A DNA stretch of 64,000 bases. Source: Acidovorax defluvii. GTDB taxonomy: Bacteria; Pseudomonadota; Gammaproteobacteria; Burkholderiales; Burkholderiaceae_C. The notes under the pieces are model-generated. The model worked only from the letters and a program-made list of their open reading frames with translations. It searched no databases and was not told the origin of the DNA. A program made the translations under genes and the position numbers. The DNA is taken from positions 151,656 to 215,655 of the forward strand of contig QLTU01000001.1 in the NCBI GenBank assembly GCA_003268905.1, read 5' to 3'. This document shows, one piece after another, positions 8,006 through 16,566 of this stretch. How positions within the stretch are numbered: the first letter of the stretch is position 1; every line of letters begins with the position of its first letter.

Positions 8006-9069
8006 TTGTCCGCCTTTCGCGGGTCGAGTGCATCGCGCAGCGCGTCGCCCATGAAGGTCAGCAGCAGCAGCGTGACCACCAGCACGCCGAAGGTGGACAG
8101 CGAGATCCACCAGGCGTCGATGCTGTTCTTGCCCTGCGATAACAGTTCGCCCAGGCTCGGCGTGCCCGGCGGCACGCCCAGGCCCAGGAAGTCGAGCGAC
8201 GTCAGCGCCAAAATGGCCGCGCTCATGCGGAACGGCAGGAAGGTGACCACTGGCGTCAGGCTGTTGGGCAGGATGTGGCGCCAGATGATCTGCGCATTGC
8301 CCACGCCTAAAGCGCGCGCGGCCTTCACGTAGTCGAGCTGGCGGTTGCGCAGGAACTCTGCGCGCACGTAGTCCGACAGGCCCATCCAGCCGAACAGGCT
8401 CAGCAGAATCAGCAGCAGCGAAATGCTGGGCGCGAACACCGCGCTGAAGATGATGAGCAGGTACAGCTCGGGCATGGAGCCCCAGATCTCGATGAAGCGC
8501 TGAAAGGCCAGATCCGTCTTGCCGCCAAAAAACCCCTGGATGGCCCCCGTGAGCACCCCCAGCGCCACACCCGTCACGGTGAGCGCCAGCGCGAACAGCA
8601 CGCTCACGCGAAAACCGTAGATGAGCTGTGCCAGCAGATCGCGTCCTCTGTCGTCGGTGCCCAGCCAGTTGTCCCGCGTGGGCGCCGAGGGGTTGGGCGC
8701 CTTGGCGAAGTAGTTGAGCGTGTTCGGGCCGTAGGGGTTGAGGGTATAGAGCGCCCAGTTACCGCCCCCCGTGATGCGCTCGCGGATAAAGGGGTCGAGG
8801 TAGTCGGTCGGCGTCTCGAAGTCGCCGCCAAAGGTCTTCTCGGGGTAATCCTTGAGCATGGGAAAGTAGGTCTGACCCTCGTAGCGCACGATGAGCGGTC
8901 GGTCGTTGCTGACCAGCTCGGCGCACAGGCTGACCAGCACCAGCGCGCAGAAGACGAGCAGGCTCCAGTAGCCCAGGCGGTTGCGCTTGAAACGCAGCCA
9001 GGCGCGGCGGGAGGGGGAAAGCGATGCGGGCGCACCGCCCGCAGCAACCGGAGATGTGATGGAGCCCAT
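8002..9069 (-). CDS. yejE: peptide ABC transporter permease (YejE-like)
   Basis: A 355-residue inner-membrane permease of the DppC/OppC group. It has an N-terminal TM segment (LGYWSLLVFCALVLVSLCAELV), a large periplasmic loop rich in Pro/Tyr typical of YejE, NWLGTDDRGRDLLAQLIYGFR before the TM core, and the EAA-type loop ARALGVGNAQIIWRHILPN. The ATG at 9069 avoids overlap with the upstream HepT gene; an ATG at 9090 is the alternative. It pairs with YejB to form the channel for YejA-delivered peptides. In the usual operon yejE directly follows yejB, but here two toxin-antitoxin modules intervene (9080-10853). The stop codon overlaps the yejF start. Confidence 0.92.
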   Translation of the reverse strand: MGSITSPVAAGGAPASLSPSRRAWLRFKRNRLGYWSLLVFCALVLVSLCAELVSNDRPLIVRYEGQTYFPMLKDYPEKTFGGDFETPTDYLDPFIRERITGGGNWALYTLNPYGPNTLNYFAKAPNPSAPTRDNWLGTDDRGRDLLAQLIYGFRVSVLFALALTVTGVALGVLTGAIQGFFGGKTDLAFQRFIEIWGSMPELYLLIIFSAVFAPSISLLLILLSLFGWMGLSDYVRAEFLRNRQLDYVKAARALGVGNAQIIWRHILPNSLTPVVTFLPFRMSAAILALTSLDFLGLGVPPGTPSLGELLSQGKNSIDAWWISLSTFGVLVVTLLLLTFMGDALRDALDPRKADK

Positions 9070-9079
9070 GGCCTGCTGT

Positions 9080-9496
9080 CTACCCTGCATCGTGCTGCAA
9101 TAGGGTCTTGCTGTACTGCAGAAACTCATCAAGGTGCTTTTCGATGATGGCGACGGTGATGGGAAGCTGCAGGCTCTGGTAGTCATGCACCGCGATGTTG
9201 CGGAACCCCACCATGCGCTGCAGGCCCTCGGCCAGGGCCGGCTCGATTCGACCGGCCCGTGCCAACAGCGCAAACACATCGCGCGCGCTTTGCGGCACCC
9301 CCAGCCGGTCACGTCGGATCAGGTGCTGGCCCATGTCCAGAGTGGCCTCGCAGGCGCGCTGGATGTTCAGGATGGCGGCATCCTGGCGGGTGAAGTTGGT
9401 GGCAAAAGTGGCCGGTTCGCTGAAATACTCTTCGCGCGCACGTTGCACGCAGCGCTCGATCGTGGCGGCCTTGTTGATCAGCACGTCATCCACCAT
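9080..9496 (-). CDS. hepT: HEPN-domain toxin, HepT/DUF86 family
   Basis: A 138-residue all-helical protein with the HEPN RNase signature R-x4-H-x-Y at R99-H104-Y106 (RNIAVHDY). In the characterised HepT/MntA pair the HEPN protein cleaves RNA and is silenced when its partner nucleotidyltransferase AMPylates the tyrosine of this motif. The motif is intact here. The gene overlaps the upstream mntA by 11 bp, a typical coupled arrangement, and its stop lies just before yejE. All genes in this stretch read leftward, so yej transcription could run through it. Confidence 0.88.
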   Translation of the reverse strand: MVDDVLINKAATIERCVQRAREEYFSEPATFATNFTRQDAAILNIQRACEATLDMGQHLIRRDRLGVPQSARDVFALLARAGRIEPALAEGLQRMVGFRNIAVHDYQSLQLPITVAIIEKHLDEFLQYSKTLLQHDAG

Positions 9497-9896
9497 AGAC
9501 GGTTCCTCGCTCTCGGATATCGGCCAGCAAACCGGCGCGCGCCGTGTCCAGCGCGGTCTTTTCGCTCAGAATGGCGCTCTCGAACATCGCGGCCTGCGCA
9601 TCCTGGGCCCACCACCGCTCGCCCTGGGTGACGACCTGGTATTGCATCACCGTGGACGCGGCACGCAAGTCCAGCAGATCCACAGCGCAACCCGCGATGT
9701 CGGCCAGTTCACCGGCAAGCTGCCACAGCAGCGTGACGTCGGCATAGCCAGCCACCAGCACAGCCATATCCAGGTCGCTGTCCGGCCCTTCCGTGCCTTG
9801 CACGCGGCTGCCAAAGCCATACACCGCCAGCAGGCCCGGCAGCCGGGCCTGCAGTGCGCGCACGGTCCGCTCGATCACATCAGGGTTGACAGACAT
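9486..9896 (-). CDS. mntA: MNT-type nucleotidyltransferase antitoxin
   Basis: A 136-residue minimal nucleotidyltransferase. The signature GS-x10-D-x-D is complete: G29-S30, then D41 and D43 (DSDLDMAVLV), with a further acidic strand AVDLLDL (about 71-77) that can supply the third metal ligand. It is expected to AMPylate the HepT toxin encoded immediately after it. The ATG at 9896 is preceded by GGAGGGAC, a strong ribosome site. A 169-bp palindromic element lies upstream. Confidence 0.88.
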   Translation of the reverse strand: MSVNPDVIERTVRALQARLPGLLAVYGFGSRVQGTEGPDSDLDMAVLVAGYADVTLLWQLAGELADIAGCAVDLLDLRAASTVMQYQVVTQGERWWAQDAQAAMFESAILSEKTALDTARAGLLADIRERGTVYGG

Positions 9897-9937
9897 ACGT
9901 GTCCCTCCAACAAAGGCGGCAGCATTGGCACTCGCGG

Positions 9938-10106
9938 CTAGGAGCCTGTCGGACTTGGGGCGTCGAAAGCGAAAATTGGCCCCAGCGAGGACAGTTTTTG
10001 CCGGATTTGCGGCCCCATAGCGGGGCTATGGGGCAAAAAGACGGTGAAAAATGGACCGCTGGGGCCAATTTGCAGTCGACGTTTCCCAAGTCCGACAGGC
10101 TCCTAG
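9938..10106. repeat. palindromic MITE-like element, 169 bp
   Basis: Perfect 22-bp terminal inverted repeats: CTAGGAGCCTGTCGG... at 9938-9959 and its exact complement ending in ...CCGACAGGCTCCTAG at 10085-10106. Further internal pairing includes GCGAAAATTGGCCCCAGCG against CGCTGGGGCCAATTTGC, and the centre GCCCCATAGCGGGGCTATGGGGC. RNA across it would fold as one long hairpin. It sits between the two toxin-antitoxin modules inside the split yej operon. Confidence 0.9.
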
Positions 10107-10130
10107 GGTTTGATATCAACGGGGACTGTG

Positions 10131-10532
10131 TCATGCCGAAAAAGGATTGAGCACTGCAATGCCACACCCATCAAAGTCGCGCACATTGCGCGTGACCAGC
10201 GTGAGAGCGTGGACCTGGGCTGTGGCGGCGATGAACATGTCGGCCTGGCTGCGCAACTGACCGCGAGCTGCCAGCAGGCCGCGCATCTCGCCGGCGCGGC
10301 GCGCGACGGCCTCGGTCACATCGAGAACCGTGATGCGAGCGGCAAGCCCATTGAACAACGCCAGCGCACGCGGTCGAGGCTTGTGCGTCAGGCCGAACAG
10401 GATTTCGTCGACCGAAACGACCGAAACCGCGAAACCTACCGTTTGGTCCAGCGCTTCAACCCACCGTACCACGCCCGCGTGCGGCACAGGTCGCATCAGT
10501 TCGCTGATGATGTTGGTGTCTGCAAGATACAC
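10131..10532 (-). CDS. vapC: PIN-domain toxin (VapC/FitB family)
   Basis: A 133-residue PIN ribonuclease. The acidic catalytic set is visible: D5 (MYLADTN), D42/E43 (VSVDEILFG), D98 ([11 protein letters not shown]) and D119/D121 (TRNVRDFDG). The family cleaves RNA, often tRNA or rRNA, when freed from its antitoxin. The start is a GTG at 10532, three bases after the antitoxin stop, so the two genes are translationally linked. Confidence 0.9.
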   Translation of the reverse strand: MYLADTNIISELMRPVPHAGVVRWVEALDQTVGFAVSVVSVDEILFGLTHKPRPRALALFNGLAARITVLDVTEAVARRAGEMRGLLAARGQLRSQADMFIAATAQVHALTLVTRNVRDFDGCGIAVLNPFSA

Positions 10533-10535
10533 AGT

Positions 10536-10853
10536 TTAGCGCTCCGGCACAGAGTGCGCCTCGTCCCAGTAGTGCGGGTCGTCCACCATGGGGTTGTAGC
10601 GGCTGGAGCGCGGTGGAATTTCAATGCCGTCCTCTGCCCCCTCGGAGATTAACGTCGCACGGATGTCGGCAAACAATTCCGCCCACGTTGGCTTGGCGCG
10701 GCCCTCTCGCCACTGCTTGAATTCCTCGAACTCCTCGGCGGAAATCAACACCGCCACGGGTTTGTCACGGTTGTAAATGGCTTGAGGCTCTTCGGCAGTC
10801 AGCCGCACCACTTCGGAGAACTGCTGTTTGGCGCTGGCAATGTTCCAGGTCAT
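10536..10853 (-). CDS. Phd/YefM-type antitoxin
   Basis: A 105-residue protein with the Phd/YefM N-terminal DNA-binding fold (MTWNIASAKQQFSEVVRLT, then PVAVLISAEEFEEF) and a longer acidic tail that would wrap the PIN toxin encoded just downstream. Phd-type antitoxins paired with PIN toxins are common. The ATG at 10853 was chosen; an upstream extension to 10919 would run through the operator at 10868-10897. Confidence 0.87.
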   Translation of the reverse strand: MTWNIASAKQQFSEVVRLTAEEPQAIYNRDKPVAVLISAEEFEEFKQWREGRAKPTWAELFADIRATLISEGAEDGIEIPPRSSRYNPMVDDPHYWDEAHSVPER

Positions 10854-10867
10854 GATGGACCTCCAAT

Positions 10868-10897
10868 ATGGACATGTTGCCCTTTGATTATGTCCAT
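10868..10897 (-). promoter_or_regulatory. probable toxin-antitoxin autoregulatory operator
   Basis: Inverted pair ATGGACAT (10868-10875) and ATGTCCAT (10890-10897), centres 22 bp apart, which is two helical turns. It lies just upstream of the antitoxin start, where Phd-type antitoxins usually bind. Confidence 0.6.
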
Positions 10898-10911
10898 TTT
10901 CAGAAATTCCA

Positions 10912-11946
10912 TCAATCAAACTTCACGCGCGGGTCCACCCACACGTAGCACAGGTCGCTGATGAGCTTGGTCACCAGCCCGATCAGCGTGAACAGGTACA
11001 ACGTGCCCAGCACTACGGGGTAGTCGCGCCGGATCACGCTCTCGTAGCTCAACAGGCCCAGGCCATCGAGCGAGAACAGCGTCTCGATGAGCAGCGAGCC
11101 CGCGAAGAACGCGCCGATGAACGCCGCCGGAAAGCCCGTGATGATGGGAATGAGCGCGTTGCGGAACACATGCTTCCACAGCACCTGGCGCTCGCTCAGG
11201 CCCTTGGCGCGCGCCGTCAACACGTACTGCTTGCGGATCTCCTCCAAAAAGGCGTTCTTGGTCAGCATGGCCGTCACGGCGAAGCTACCCAGCACCATGG
11301 CGATGATGGGCAGTGTGATGTGCCACAGGTAGTCCACGATGCGCGCGCCCCAGGACAACTCTTCCCAGTTGGAGGACGTCAACCCGCGCAGCGGGAACCA
11401 CTGCAGCTGCCCGCCAAAGATGACCAGCAGCGCCACACCCAGCACAAAGCCCGGAATGGCATAGCCCACCAGGATGAGCAGCGTGGTCACCAGGTCGAAG
11501 CGCGAGCCCGCGCGCACCGCCTTGGCCACGCCCAGCGGCACGGCCACGAGGTAGCTGATGAAAAAGGTCCACAGCCCGAGGCTGATGGACACCGGCAGTT
11601 TCTCAACGACAAGCTGCCACACATCCTTGTTTTGAAAAAAGCTCTTGCCCAGGTCGAAGCGCGCGAACTGGCCCAGCATCTGCAAAAAACGCTCGTGCGC
11701 GGGCTTGTCGAAGCCGTAGAGCGTCTTGATCTGCTCCAGGCGCTTGGGGTCCACGCCCTGCGCACCCCGGTAGCTCAGCCCCCCGCCCTCGGCGCCACCG
11801 CCCGCGCCCGCACCGGCCTTGGCCTCGGCCATGTACTGCTCGACCGGGCCACCCGGCACGAACTGGATCACCACGAAAGTCAGCAGCAGCACGCCCAGCA
11901 GGGTGGGCAGCATGAGCAGGATGCGTTTGAGGATGTAGGCAAACAT
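10912..11946 (-). CDS. yejB: peptide ABC transporter permease (YejB-like)
   Basis: A 344-residue inner-membrane permease of the DppB/OppB group. It starts with the hallmark MFAYILKRILLMLPTLLGV, has a Gly/Ala-rich periplasmic insert (about 43-58) and PVSISLGLWTFFISYLVAVPLG, and carries the EAA-type loop TARAKGLSERQVLWKHVFRNA. Its partner YejE is encoded about 1.8 kb further on, beyond two toxin-antitoxin modules. The ATG at 11946 lies ten bases after the stop of the DUF262 gene. Confidence 0.93.
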   Translation of the reverse strand: MFAYILKRILLMLPTLLGVLLLTFVVIQFVPGGPVEQYMAEAKAGAGAGGGAEGGGLSYRGAQGVDPKRLEQIKTLYGFDKPAHERFLQMLGQFARFDLGKSFFQNKDVWQLVVEKLPVSISLGLWTFFISYLVAVPLGVAKAVRAGSRFDLVTTLLILVGYAIPGFVLGVALLVIFGGQLQWFPLRGLTSSNWEELSWGARIVDYLWHITLPIIAMVLGSFAVTAMLTKNAFLEEIRKQYVLTARAKGLSERQVLWKHVFRNALIPIITGFPAAFIGAFFAGSLLIETLFSLDGLGLLSYESVIRRDYPVVLGTLYLFTLIGLVTKLISDLCYVWVDPRVKFD

Positions 11947-11955
11947 TTTTAAGAT

Positions 11956-13656
11956 TCAGCGAATTGCGTTTGATTTGTCTGTCAACTCAACCAACCGCGC
12001 CATCCAGCGCTCCATATCCTCTTTTTCCCAACTGCTTTGCGGATTAAGACTCAAAAAATCATCAACGAGCTTAAATTGAGAATTTCCATAAAACTGCTTC
12101 TTTTCAGAAAACGATAGGTTACTAGGAATAGCATTATTTATGCTTTCATCCAAAGGAATAAGGTTGCCTATCACGTCGACCCAAGTCGCTCGACTTGACT
12201 TTTCTCTAATGTGCTCAATTGACATTGATGCAACATTAAGTTCACTTGTTTTTTGAAGATATCTTTCCGATTTCACAAAAACCGTCTGAATGACTTTTCT
12301 ATCAAGCCCCGCCGATGACGAAAAAGAAACTAAGCTGAGAGAGTTTCTGATGCTTTCCTCGTCTGGGCGTTTATTAGCCAAATATATTGTCAAATCATTC
12401 AGTATAGATTTCGCAGCACTTTTATTCGAACCTGACGCATACAAACTTTTGGCGGCACGCGAGTATTTACTCTCCAATCCAGATGCGCGCTCTTTACACA
12501 GATTCGAGAAAATGAAGTGAAATCTTTCAATATTCTCTACCATGCGAATAAAATCAGTTTGCCCGATTACTCCGTTAGTTCTAAACTCCAAGAGAGCCAA
12601 AAGAAAAGGGCGCGGCTGAGTGACGCGATAAAAATTCAGCGATTCAAAACAATACTTTACCAGTCTCTCTTTTTGAATTGGCCAATCCCCGTCCTTAGGG
12701 GCACCAATTTTTTCGTACATTTTAGAAGCCGCATCAATTTCCAGCAAAAAATCTTTTGCTGGGGCTATGAATCCCCGCTTATGCAGCTTCTTGAAGCTTT
12801 TGTATATTCTCCCATCAGAAGCGAAAGCATACTTCGAATTCCAATAGTGGCGAAAGAAAATTTCTGGCGTTGAAAAACTTGAAACTCGTTTCCTTAACAC
12901 TCCCCAAATTTCTTTGGCATTGTCAATGGGATGAGTCTGATCGTAATTTTTAAATATCCAATTTTTTATCAAATCTACGGAAGTAAGACTGAGCCCTCGT
13001 GCATTCAAGGTTTCAAATATTGTGTACGCCTCGTCTTCACTTTTCGCCGTGACTTGTATAACTTTTAAAAAATTTAATACTTGATTTCTAACTATTTTTG
13101 CCGCATCCGCTTCACGGTACGTGCCTATACGATAGCTGTCTAAGCGACCTTTAAAAAAATCCAGGGTTGCCTTTAGCCTCTTCTCCTCTTCAGTTTCAGG
13201 TCGATTGATACCAGAAAGATCAAATGCTTGAATTTCGTTCTGGAAGTATGGCCTTGGACTTTCATTTATTAGCTTAAAATACTTACCACCGTCATTGTCA
13301 ACACCCTCGATCATGTTATGGTAAGTTGCCCTAGCTGCGGACGTATCGCCTAGTTCTTTTAACCTATCTACAATCGCCTTTACAAGAAGCGTCAGCGTTA
13401 TCAGCCGTTGTTGTCCGTCGACGATCAGGTGCTCAGGCCGTGAATCCTCCCCAACGAAAACGACACACCCGATAAAATACTCGTCATGCGTCACGGATCC
13501 CTCAGAATCCAGGGACATCTGATCAGTAATATCGTCCCACAGCTCTGTTACCTGCTCTAGTGTCCACGAATACTCGCGCTGGAAACGCGGAACAACATAC
13601 TTCCTATTTTGAGAAAATATTTCATTTATAGATCTCGTCTCCGCAATCAACTCCAT
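11956..13656 (-). CDS. DUF262 + DUF1524 (HNH) GmrSD-like nuclease
   Basis: A 566-residue cytosolic protein. The N-terminal DUF262 domain carries PRFQREYSW (about 23-31) and the family motif VDGQQRLITL (80-84 core DGQQR), used for nucleotide binding and hydrolysis in GmrSD/BrxU/SspE-type proteins. The C-terminal DUF1524 HNH-like domain shows SIEHIREKS (E481-H482), GNLIPL (N498) and an Asn pair at ESINNAIPS, so the nuclease residues appear intact. This family includes modification-dependent restriction enzymes and antiphage effectors. The gene is strikingly AT-rich compared with both neighbours, a sign of recent transfer. It sits alone, codirectional, between yejA and yejB; no methyltransferase or Dnd/Ssp partner is nearby. 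Confidence 0.87.
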   Translation of the reverse strand: MELIAETRSINEIFSQNRKYVVPRFQREYSWTLEQVTELWDDITDQMSLDSEGSVTHDEYFIGCVVFVGEDSRPEHLIVDGQQRLITLTLLVKAIVDRLKELGDTSAARATYHNMIEGVDNDGGKYFKLINESPRPYFQNEIQAFDLSGINRPETEEEKRLKATLDFFKGRLDSYRIGTYREADAAKIVRNQVLNFLKVIQVTAKSEDEAYTIFETLNARGLSLTSVDLIKNWIFKNYDQTHPIDNAKEIWGVLRKRVSSFSTPEIFFRHYWNSKYAFASDGRIYKSFKKLHKRGFIAPAKDFLLEIDAASKMYEKIGAPKDGDWPIQKERLVKYCFESLNFYRVTQPRPFLLALLEFRTNGVIGQTDFIRMVENIERFHFIFSNLCKERASGLESKYSRAAKSLYASGSNKSAAKSILNDLTIYLANKRPDEESIRNSLSLVSFSSSAGLDRKVIQTVFVKSERYLQKTSELNVASMSIEHIREKSSRATWVDVIGNLIPLDESINNAIPSNLSFSEKKQFYGNSQFKLVDDFLSLNPQSSWEKEDMERWMARLVELTDKSNAIR

Positions 13657-13756
13657 CTTTTTCTCCCAATAGAAAATACGTTATTTTTATAATTAACAGA
13701 GCCTAATTTATTTAATTTCTTCGTTTTTCAACGATACCTCTAGGGAATTAAATAAA

Positions 13757-15568
13757 TTACTTCGCGTTGTTCGTTTTTGCCCACCAGGTGTCGATGACCC
13801 AGCCTTCGCCACTCGAATAGGGCGGCACAGTTTCGGGCTTGGCTAGGCGCCAGGCGTTGTAGGCGATGCGGTGGGTGGCAGCCGCCCACTGGGGCACCAG
13901 ATAGTGGCTGTGCGCAATCACGCGCTCCAGCGCATGGCAGGCGGGCAGCAGTTGCGCCTCGGTCTTGGCCGAGGTCATGGCGGTGATGAGTGCATCGACG
14001 GCCGGGTTCTTCACACCGGCAAAATTTCCAGAATCCTCGGTGTCCGCGGCTTTGCTTCCAAACAGGTCGGCGAACTCCTGGCCCGGGTTGTGCGTTCCCT
14101 GGAAGGCCATGGAAGTGATATCAAAGTCAAACTTCTGCAGGCGCTGCTGGTACAGCGCAAAGTCCACCGAGCGAAAGCGCAGCGTGATGCCCAGCTTTTC
14201 GAGGCTGCGCATCCAGGGCGTGATGGTGCGCACGCCGCCCTCGTTGCTGTCCATGTATTCGAGCACCATGGCCTGGCCCTTCGCGTTGCGCAAGGCACCA
14301 TCGCGCACTTCCCAGCCTGCTTCTTTCAGCAGTTGCTGCGCGCGGCGCAGGTTGGCGCGCAAGGATGCGTCCCCATCGGTGCGCGGCGGCACGGTCATGG
14401 GGCCAAAGGCCGCAGCCGGAATGTCTTTGCGAAACGGCTCCATCAGCGCCAGTTCTTCGGGGGATGGCGTGCCGCGTGTCTCGCAGGCCGTGTTGCCAAA
14501 CAGGCCGTTCACCCGCTGGTAGGCGCCATAAAACAGCTGCCGGTTCATCCACTCGTAGTCGATTGCCAGCCCCAGCGCTTCGCGCACGCGCACATCCTGC
14601 AGCAGGGGGCTGCGGGTGTTGAGCACATAGCTTTGAAATCCCGAAGGCAGCTTGTGCGCAAACTCTCCCTTGACCAGTTCGCCGGTGTTGAACTTCTTGC
14701 CATTCACCCGCCGCGCCCAGTCGCCCGCGCTGAAAAAACGCATCAGATCGAACTCGCCCGCCTTGAGGGCTTCGAGCCGCGCGGTGGCGTCCTTGTAGAT
14801 CTTGACGGTGATGCGGTCAAAGTTGGCAGTGCCCTTGCGCACGTTCAGGTCCTTGGCCCAATAGCCCGGGTCGCGCACGTAGGTGATGTCCTTACCAAAG
14901 CGCACCGGGCCGATTTTGTAGGGCCCGCTGCCGATGGGGATGTCCATCACCACCTGGTCGAAGGGCTTGGGCTGACCACCCTCCACACCCCAGTCACGGC
15001 TGAACACCGGCAGGCCGCCCACAGTGAGCGGCAGCTCGCGGTTGGGCTTGTGAAAGCGGTAGCGCACGGTGCGCTCGTCCAGCACATCCACACCGGCCAC
15101 ATCGATCAGCGTGGTCTTGTAGGCTGGCGATGTGAAAGGGCCCACCAGCGTGTCATAGCTGTGCTTCACGTCCTGCGCCAGCACCGGTTTGCCATGGTGA
15201 AAGCGCGCCTCGGGCCGCAGGCGGAAAGTGGCCGAAAGGCCATCAGGCGCCACCTGCACATCCTCGGCCAGCAGGCCGTAGCCGGTGGCGGTTTCGTCCA
15301 TCGAGCCCACCAGCAGCGAGTCGAACATCAACGCCGACAAATACGCTGGCGCACTGCCCTTGATGGTGAACGGGTTGTATTTGTCAAACGTGGACGTGCG
15401 CAGGTTGCTCACCAGCCGCAGCTCGCCACCCTTGGGGGCATCGGGGTTCACGTAGTTGAAATGCGCGAACCCGGCCGGGTAACGCGGCGCGCCCCACAGT
15501 GCATAAGCATGCGCGGCCCACGCGGGCAAAGCGCACATCCACAGCGAAAAAATCAGCCAAAACCGCAT
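13757..15568 (-). CDS. yejA: extracellular peptide-binding protein (YejA-like)
   Basis: A 603-residue periplasmic solute-binding protein of the SBP_bac_5 family. It has an N-terminal signal peptide ([19 protein letters not shown]). Family features include [19 protein letters not shown], the lobe segment [11 protein letters not shown] and the C-terminal [16 protein letters not shown]. YejA captures oligopeptides, including microcin C-like molecules in enterics, and delivers them to YejB/YejE. The usual length is about 600, so it is complete. The ATG at 15568 begins the signal peptide. The DUF262 gene now separates it from yejB. It diverges from fabI; the 114-bp region between them must hold both promoters. 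Confidence 0.92.
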   Translation of the reverse strand: MRFWLIFSLWMCALPAWAAHAYALWGAPRYPAGFAHFNYVNPDAPKGGELRLVSNLRTSTFDKYNPFTIKGSAPAYLSALMFDSLLVGSMDETATGYGLLAEDVQVAPDGLSATFRLRPEARFHHGKPVLAQDVKHSYDTLVGPFTSPAYKTTLIDVAGVDVLDERTVRYRFHKPNRELPLTVGGLPVFSRDWGVEGGQPKPFDQVVMDIPIGSGPYKIGPVRFGKDITYVRDPGYWAKDLNVRKGTANFDRITVKIYKDATARLEALKAGEFDLMRFFSAGDWARRVNGKKFNTGELVKGEFAHKLPSGFQSYVLNTRSPLLQDVRVREALGLAIDYEWMNRQLFYGAYQRVNGLFGNTACETRGTPSPEELALMEPFRKDIPAAAFGPMTVPPRTDGDASLRANLRRAQQLLKEAGWEVRDGALRNAKGQAMVLEYMDSNEGGVRTITPWMRSLEKLGITLRFRSVDFALYQQRLQKFDFDITSMAFQGTHNPGQEFADLFGSKAADTEDSGNFAGVKNPAVDALITAMTSAKTEAQLLPACHALERVIAHSHYLVPQWAAATHRIAYNAWRLAKPETVPPYSSGEGWVIDTWWAKTNNAK

Positions 15569-15682
15569 GCGACAATTCTGCACTACGTCGGCGGGGCCTT
15601 TGCGCTCACCGCGGGATATTCCCCGCAGCCGGGCTGCCCGCGCCGTTCCATCCCGCACATCACATTCCACAGGAGAACAACC

Positions 15683-16483
15683 ATGGGTTTTCTGACCGGC
15701 AAAAAGCTGCTCATCACGGGCGTGCTGTCCAACCGCTCCATCGCCTACGGCATTGCCAGGGCCTGCCACGCACAGGGCGCCGAGCTGGCCTTCAGCTACG
15801 TGGGCGAGCGCTTCAAGGACCGCATCACCGACTTTGCCGCCGAGTTCGACTCCCAACTGATTTTTGATTGCGATGTGGGCAGCGACGAGCAGATCGAGCG
15901 CATGTTTGCCGACCTGGCCCAGGTGTGGCCCAAGTTTGACGGTTTTGTGCACAGCATCGGCTTCGCGCCGCGCGAGGCGATTGCCGGCAACTTTCTCGAC
16001 GGCCTGTCGCGCGAGGGCTTCCGCATCGCGCACGACATCAGCGCCTACAGCTTCCCGGCCATGGCCAAGGCCGCCCTGCCTTACCTGAACGACAAATCGT
16101 CGTTGCTGACGCTGTCTTACCTGGGCGCGCTGCGCTCCATCCCCAACTACAACACCATGGGCCTGGCCAAGGCCAGCCTGGAGGCCAGCGTGCGCTACCT
16201 GGCCGAAGCCGTGGGCCGCACCGAAGACGGCCGCAGCATCCGCGCCAACGGCATCAGCGCCGGCCCGATCAAGACGCTGGCGGCCAGCGGCATCAAGGAT
16301 TTTGGCAAGCTGCTGTCCCGCGTGGCCGACGCCTCGCCCCTGCGCCGTAACGTGACCATTGAGGACGTGGGCAATGTGGCGGCCTTCCTGCTGTCCGACC
16401 TGGCCAGCGGCATGACCGCCGAGATCACCTACGTGGACGGCGGTTTCAGCCAGACGGCGGGCCTGTCGGCCGACCAGGTCTGA
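15683..16483 (+). CDS. fabI: enoyl-[acyl-carrier-protein] reductase (NADH)
   Basis: A 266-residue cytosolic enzyme of type II fatty acid synthesis that reduces the enoyl-ACP double bond in the last step of elongation. It begins [23 protein letters not shown], the FabI version of the dinucleotide site. It carries SIGFAPREA, the active-site pair Tyr...Lys in [27 protein letters not shown] context, and [12 protein letters not shown] near the substrate loop. The start ATG follows AGGAGAACAACC. Housekeeping gene, single-cistron in appearance. Confidence 0.96.
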   Translation: MGFLTGKKLLITGVLSNRSIAYGIARACHAQGAELAFSYVGERFKDRITDFAAEFDSQLIFDCDVGSDEQIERMFADLAQVWPKFDGFVHSIGFAPREAIAGNFLDGLSREGFRIAHDISAYSFPAMAKAALPYLNDKSSLLTLSYLGALRSIPNYNTMGLAKASLEASVRYLAEAVGRTEDGRSIRANGISAGPIKTLAASGIKDFGKLLSRVADASPLRRNVTIEDVGNVAAFLLSDLASGMTAEITYVDGGFSQTAGLSADQV

Positions 16484-16504
16484 GCACCGCCGACACCGTT
16501 TTAT

Positions 16505-16566
16505 TGATGAAAATTGCCGCTAGTGCTTACTGATAAAGCGCGAGCAGCTACATATTCAATAGCAAA
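16505..16566 (-). repeat. dispersed palindromic repeat, reverse-oriented copy
   Basis: The reverse complement reads GCTATTGAATATGTAGCTGC, then CGCGCTTtatcagTAAGCAC, then GCGGCAATTTTCATC, fitting the family pattern. It ends immediately before the ATG of the ligase gene, so it forms that gene's leader. Confidence 0.75.
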
